Source: an uncultured bacterium (GTDB lineage Bacteria; Planctomycetota; UBA1135; GCA-002686595). Taken from it: 5,966 nt of DNA. Location of the stretch: positions 1 through 5,966 of the forward strand of contig CADEGS010000250.1 in NCBI GenBank assembly GCA_902826945.1, read 5' to 3'. Within the stretch, counting starts at the first letter, position 1, and the number at the start of each line of letters is the position of its first letter. Below, one piece after another: positions 4,893 through 5,966 of the stretch. A program made the translations under genes and the position numbers. The notes beneath the pieces are model-generated. The model was not told the origin of the DNA. It saw nothing but the letters and a program-made list of their open reading frames with translations, and searched no databases.

Positions 4893-5845
4893 TCATCGTC
4901 ACCGGAGGCGCCGGCTTCGTCGGCTCGAACCTCGTCCGCGGCCTGAACCGCCGCGGCGTCGACGACATCCTGGTCGTGGACGACCTCGAGAACGGCGAGA
5001 AGCACCGCAACCTGAACGCGCTCGACTACCTGGACCTGGTGGACTGGCGCGACTTCGGCGCGGACCCGGCGCGCTACGTCTCCGGCACGCTCGAGGCGCT
5101 GATCCACCAGGGCGCCTGCTCGGACACGATGGTCCACGACGGCCGCGCCATGCTGGCCGCGAACCACGAGGCCTCGAAGCGCATGCTCGAGCTCGCGCTC
5201 GGGCGCTGCCCGTTCCTGTACGCCTCCTCGGCGGCGGTCTACGGCGACGGCGCGCGCGGCTTCCGCGAGGAGCTCGCCTGCGAGGACCCGCTCAACGTCT
5301 ACGGCTACTCGAAGCACCTCTTCGACCGCCACGTGCGGCGCGTGCTGCCGCGCGCGCGCACGCAGGTCGTCGGTCTGCGCTACTTCAACGTGTACGGACC
5401 GCAGGAGGCGCACAAGGGACGCATGGCCTCGGTCGTGCACCAGTTCCACCGCCAGATCCAGGCCGGCGGCGCGCTGCGCGTCTTCGCCGGCAGCGAGGGC
5501 TTCCGGCGCGACTTCGTGTTCGTGGACGACTGCGTGGCGGTCAACCTGCACTTCCTCGACGAGGGCCGCACGAGCGGCGTCTTCAACTGCGGCTCGGGCC
5601 GCGCCGAGAGCTTCCTCGACCTGGCGCGCGCCGCGGCCGGCCACTACCCCGGCGCGCGCATCGAGGAGGTGCCCTTCCCCGACGCGCTGGTCGGCAAGTA
5701 CCAGGCCTACACGCAGGCCGACCTGGGCGCGCTGCGCGCCGCGGGCTACGAGCGCGAGTTCACGCCGCTCGCCGACGGCGTCGCGTCCTACGTGCGGGTC
5801 CTGCAGCAGAGCGACGGCTACTACCGCCGCGAGGGCGCGGCGTGA
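4889..5845 (+). CDS. hldD: ADP-L-glycero-D-manno-heptose 6-epimerase HldD
   Basis: HldD (also RfaD/WaaD) converts ADP-D-glycero-beta-D-manno-heptose to the L-glycero form, the heptose donor for the lipopolysaccharide inner core, in the cytoplasm using bound NADP. The 318-residue length is typical. It is an extended short-chain dehydrogenase with the Rossmann glycines G6, G9 and G12 (TGGAGFVGSN). The HldD-specific HQGACSDT segment is near residues 73-80, with YASSAAVYG (111-119; Ser113/Ser114) and the catalytic YGYSK (Y138, K142). LRYFNVYGPQE and HKGRMASV follow; K176 of the latter corresponds to the second catalytic Lys in E. coli HldD. RRDFVFVDD and the late FPDALVGKYQAYTQADL stretch are also diagnostic. 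The ATG at 4889 has GAGG (4880-4883) 5 nt upstream. The gene follows the acyltransferase gene by 43 bp and overlaps hldE by GTGA at its end, so the three are probably one transcript. Confidence 0.97.
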   Translation: MIIVTGGAGFVGSNLVRGLNRRGVDDILVVDDLENGEKHRNLNALDYLDLVDWRDFGADPARYVSGTLEALIHQGACSDTMVHDGRAMLAANHEASKRMLELALGRCPFLYASSAAVYGDGARGFREELACEDPLNVYGYSKHLFDRHVRRVLPRARTQVVGLRYFNVYGPQEAHKGRMASVVHQFHRQIQAGGALRVFAGSEGFRRDFVFVDDCVAVNLHFLDEGRTSGVFNCGSGRAESFLDLARAAAGHYPGARIEEVPFPDALVGKYQAYTQADLGALRAAGYEREFTPLADGVASYVRVLQQSDGYYRREGAA

Positions 5846-5966
5846 ACGAGGCCGACCTGCAGCACGCGATCGAGCGCCTGGGGCGCCCGCGCGTCCTGAT
5901 CGTGGGCGACCTGATCCTCGACCGCTACGTGACGGGCGAGGTGCAGCGCATCTCGCCCGAGGCGCC
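5842..5966 (+). CDS. hldE: HldE/RfaE D-glycero-beta-D-manno-heptose-7-phosphate kinase domain (partial, runs off right edge)
   Basis: Only the first 41 codons are present. The product begins with an amphipathic stretch and then RPRVLIVGDLILDRYVTGEV (15-34) and QRISPEA (35-41), matching the N-terminus of the PfkB/ribokinase-type kinase domain of HldE, in which GDxxLDRY and RISPEAP are characteristic. This domain phosphorylates heptose 7-phosphate at C1. Full-length HldE also carries a C-terminal adenylyltransferase that makes ADP-heptose, the substrate of HldD, but whether this gene is bifunctional or a kinase-only HldA cannot be seen. The GTG at 5842 overlaps the hldD stop (GTGA) and has GAGGG (5831-5835) 6 nt upstream, which supports this start and translational coupling. 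Confidence 0.92.
   Translation, partial: MNEADLQHAIERLGRPRVLIVGDLILDRYVTGEVQRISPEA

Overview
The window is an extremely GC-rich stretch (roughly three quarters or more G+C by eye) from a Gram-negative, lipid A-making bacterium. LpxK, an LpxL/HtrB-like acyltransferase, HldD and the start of HldE show an outer membrane with lipid A and a heptose-containing core. No signature fixes the phylum. The base composition, the divergent omega subunit and the gene order would suit a high-GC lineage such as Planctomycetota or a deltaproteobacterial-type group, but that is a guess. Third codon positions are nearly all G or C, so long stop-free frames occur on both strands that are not genes.

Layout. Bases 1-321 hold the N-terminal part of a leftward ABC exporter that runs off the left edge. 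Bases 322-680 are a gene-free divergent intergenic region. Its left part (about 410-540) has dense G-runs, including a near-ideal G-quadruplex motif, followed by an 18-bp perfect GC palindrome. Its right part (about 541-680) is less GC-extreme and is the likely place for promoters. Everything after that reads rightward. First come a short pseudo-receiver protein with the phosphorylation residues missing (681-1085) and a two-domain protein joining a HAD phosphatase to a uridine-kinase-like P-loop kinase (1111-2418). After an 84-bp gap carrying a weak promoter-like sequence come a 69-residue omega-like RNA polymerase subunit (2503-2712), lpxK (2757-3851), the lpxL-like acyltransferase (3844-4845), hldD (4889-5845) and the first 41 codons of hldE/rfaE (5842 to the right edge).

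How the genes work together. LpxK adds the 4'-phosphate to the lipid A disaccharide and the LpxL-like enzyme adds a secondary acyl chain. HldE (kinase and, if full length, adenylyltransferase) and HldD (epimerase) make ADP-L-glycero-D-manno-heptose for the inner core. The genes from omega to hldE are tightly packed: lpxK and the acyltransferase gene overlap by 8 bp, and hldD and hldE overlap as GTGA. The only gap, between the acyltransferase gene and hldD, is bridged exactly by a possible 16-codon reading frame with a strong Shine-Dalgarno sequence and ATGA overlaps at both ends. This looks like one co-translated envelope operon with an RNA polymerase subunit gene at its head.

The most interesting points are the mini-ORF relay at 4842-4892, the HAD-kinase fusion, the degenerate receiver protein, the G-quadruplex region between divergent genes, and the coupling of an omega-type subunit to lipopolysaccharide synthesis. 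I found no CRISPR array, mobile element, tRNA or rRNA.
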